Below are positions 6,672-7,558 of a stretch of DNA of 7,558 nt, piece after piece. Both the position numbers and the translations under genes were made by a program. The DNA comes from JAPOKJ01 sp043767985 (GTDB taxonomy: Bacteria > Pseudomonadota > Gammaproteobacteria > Burkholderiales > Burkholderiaceae_E): contig JAYVKZ010000405.1 in NCBI GenBank assembly GCA_043767985.1, forward strand, positions 1-7,558, in the 5' to 3' direction. The notes beneath the pieces were generated by a model. That model made no database searches, had not been told where the DNA came from, and saw only the letters and a list, made by a program, of their open reading frames with translations. The first letter of the stretch is position 1. Each line of letters begins with the position of its first letter.

Positions 6672-7329
6672 TCAATGTGCTGTTTTCCTCCGGTGTGGTG
6701 GGACCCCGGTCCGCGATGGCGAAGGAGGTCGCGGCGTTACTTCTCGCGGTGCCGTTGTTGTTCTTGTTTTCGGCTGACACAGCGCTGCCGCGTTGGGCGC
6801 TTGCATCTGTGCTGCCTTCGGACGAAATGACTAAGATGTTGTTCAGAAAGATATCTGCGCTGCCGGAGATGTTGAAGTTGATGGCGTCTGTTCCGCCCGT
6901 GTTATTGGCGCTGTTGATCGCCGCCCTGAGCGAGCCCACGCCGGAATCATTGGTATTAGTCACGGTAAACGTTGAAAAAATGCCTTGCCAGTCATTCTGA
7001 ATTGCCTCACTGAGGGCCAGCGCGGTACGTACGGTTCCGCTACGGTAGTCGAGGGTCCAGTCCGGTCCGTCACTTTCAACTTCCTCCTGAGCGGCGACAT
7101 CGGCGTCGATACCCGGCGACAGGGCTTGGACAGGCATTGCCGATCCATGACCCGTGGCCCCAGTATTAGCGGCAACATCGGTTTGGGTAATTCTGCCCAG
7201 TTCCTGAAGAAAGGTAAGGTCCTGTTCATCGGCGGCCAGATCGCAACCGTACAAGAGAAAGTCTCGCGCACTGGCGAAAAGCTGGCTGAGCTTGGCGACC
7301 TGATCCTGACGCCTGTTCAGGTCGAGCAT
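6496..7329 (-). pseudogene. Truncated DUF4347-domain / CSLREA-like fragment of a giant surface (adhesin-type) protein
   Basis: The 277-codon frame starts in the middle of a domain. Residues 2-60 (LDLNRRQDQ..., DFLLYGCDLAAD at 23-34, GRITQTDVAANTGATG at 45-60) and 90-100 (DWTLDYRSGTV) match the C-terminal half of DUF4347, which normally sits near the N-terminus of very long extracellular repeat proteins. About 28 residues (62-89) appear inserted where the domain usually runs straight from the T-G-x-x-x-G region to G-x-D-W. Residues 120-154 (FTVTNTNDSGVGSLRAAINS and on to INFNISG) resemble the CSLREA-type repeat start. After about residue 165 the sequence is low-complexity and Ser/Thr/Asn-rich. 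From about residue 235 it reads as a shifted version of the C-terminal anchor. The ATG at 7329 has no ribosome site, and a TGA lies in frame two codons before it. The first half of DUF4347, a signal region and thousands of residues of repeats are missing, so this is a decayed remnant. Confidence 0.72.
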
Positions 7330-7413
7330 TGATCAGTAGTAGGCGAGCGTGGTGATGGCGTCATGCCGTCCCAATATCTCCGACGGTACAAACAAGGTGT
7401 TCCATGACCGGAA

Positions 7414-7558
7414 TTAAAAATCCGCAATGCCTTGGTAGGCAAAAGTTTTCAACTTTGGAGAGCGGGCAAGGGCAAGCAAAAAAACGCCATCCACTAGTCG
7501 GGCGCGCCTCAAGTAAGGCGCGCAAGGGCCGAAAGGACAGGGGTAAGTCACCACACCC
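7414..7558 (-). CDS. Possible C-terminus of an unidentified small protein entering from the right edge
   Basis: A minus-strand frame is open from the window edge for 47 codons to a TAA at 7414-7416. It reads ...PCPFGPCAPYLRRARLVDG, then a hydrophobic VFLLALA, then RSPKLKTFAYQGIADF. The peptide is not low in complexity and has a plausible mixed composition, but I cannot assign it to a family. A competing plus-strand frame from ATG 7404 to the edge (MTGIKNPQCLGRQK..., then mostly basic) covers the same bases; at most one is likely real. A frame this short in GC-rich DNA can be open by chance, and the inverted repeat at 7502-7523 lies inside it. Confidence 0.2.
   Translation of the reverse strand, partial: GVVTYPCPFGPCAPYLRRARLVDGVFLLALARSPKLKTFAYQGIADF
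7502..7523. repeat. Perfect GC-rich inverted repeat (8-bp arms, 6-nt loop)
   Basis: GCGCGCCT at 7502-7509 and its exact complement AGGCGCGC at 7516-7523 flank the loop CAAGTA. The structure would form a stable hairpin in RNA from either strand. It is not followed directly by a U-tract on either strand; the A7 tract at 7478-7484, which would be U7 in a minus-strand transcript, is about 17 bases past the stem. It is therefore not a standard intrinsic terminator. It could be a dispersed intergenic repeat, a protein site or chance. Confidence 0.5.

Larger units (their letters stand above)
7330..7558. other. Right-edge stretch without a convincing gene
   Basis: These 229 bp lie upstream of the adhesin remnant. 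The remnant's frame continues backwards through stops at 7333-7335 and 7414-7416, and the predicted peptide between those stops does not resemble the missing half of DUF4347. The homology therefore breaks near 7330. I see no promoter or ribosome site leading into the remnant. The stretch holds a short minus-strand frame open to the edge, an overlapping plus-strand frame from ATG 7404 that is very rich in Lys/Arg, an A7 tract at 7478-7484, and a GC-rich inverted repeat. Confidence 0.6.

Noticed and set aside
6677..7000. Plus-strand frame coding a very hydrophobic 107-residue peptide that looks like a membrane protein
   Set aside because: It lies antisense to the DUF4347/CSLREA remnant, which has recognisable motifs. 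Its hydrophobicity follows from the Ser/Asn/Thr-rich minus-strand codons, and it has no ribosome site.
6985..7332. Plus-strand frame of 115 residues ending just at the remnant's start
   Set aside because: It is antisense to the best-matching DUF4347 motifs (LLYGCDLAAD), lacks a ribosome site and resembles no family I know.
7442..7456. Short AT-rich inverted repeat AAAGTT-TTC-AACTTT
   Set aside because: A 3-nt loop with weak A/T arms would be unstable, and it has no neighbouring signal that gives it a role.
1..7558. CRISPR array, tRNA, rRNA, riboswitch, complete insertion sequence or phage genes
   Set aside because: I found no regularly spaced repeats, tRNA-like cloverleaf, conserved riboswitch core, transposase or phage motif on either strand.

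Overview
The window is about 7.6 kb of bacterial DNA, most likely proteobacterial. It has moderate to slightly high GC and mostly ATG starts. Genes are tightly packed with 4-bp stop/start overlaps, there is a Tat-type solute-binding protein, and the gene families are common in Burkholderiales-like bacteria. No rRNA, tRNA or marker gene is present, so the assignment is only a guess at phylum or class level.

Positions 1-6311 form a divergent catabolic/transport locus. On the minus strand, reading leftward from about 1934, are a GntR-family (HutC/UTRA type) regulator and a mandelate racemase/muconate lactonizing enzyme-like member of the enolase superfamily. A membrane-anchored or membrane protein starts next and runs off the left edge. 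Successive genes overlap by ATGA. On the plus strand, from 2063, are a complete SsuABC/TauABC-like ABC importer (permease, ATPase, Tat-exported binding protein) and then a GMC-family FAD oxidoreductase, whose GTG start overlaps the binding-protein stop. The 128-bp gap between the two arms holds a good sigma70-like promoter for the transporter. Its -10 box lies inside a palindrome that is a plausible regulator operator.

The simplest reading is substrate-induced uptake of a small organic acid or similar compound. The cytosolic GMC enzyme would then oxidise an alcohol group, and the enolase-superfamily enzyme would epimerise or dehydrate an alpha-hydroxy or sugar acid. The importer family is usually named for sulfonates, taurine or nitrate, but no desulfonating enzyme is present. 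The true substrate cannot be read from the sequence.

Positions 6312-7558 are different in character. On the minus strand lies the wreck of a very large surface/adhesin-type protein. A truncated DUF4347-like domain and the start of a CSLREA-like segment are followed, in another frame, by what looks like the C-terminal membrane anchor and acidic tail of the same kind of protein. Both ends are thus kept within about 1 kb, while most of the expected middle and N-terminus are missing. The last 229 bp contain no convincing gene, only a small ORF open to the edge and a GC-rich perfect inverted repeat.

I see no CRISPR array, complete insertion sequence, RNA gene or clearly new defence system. The most unusual part is the collapsed adhesin remnant; the most biologically useful part is the uncharacterised uptake/oxidation divergon.
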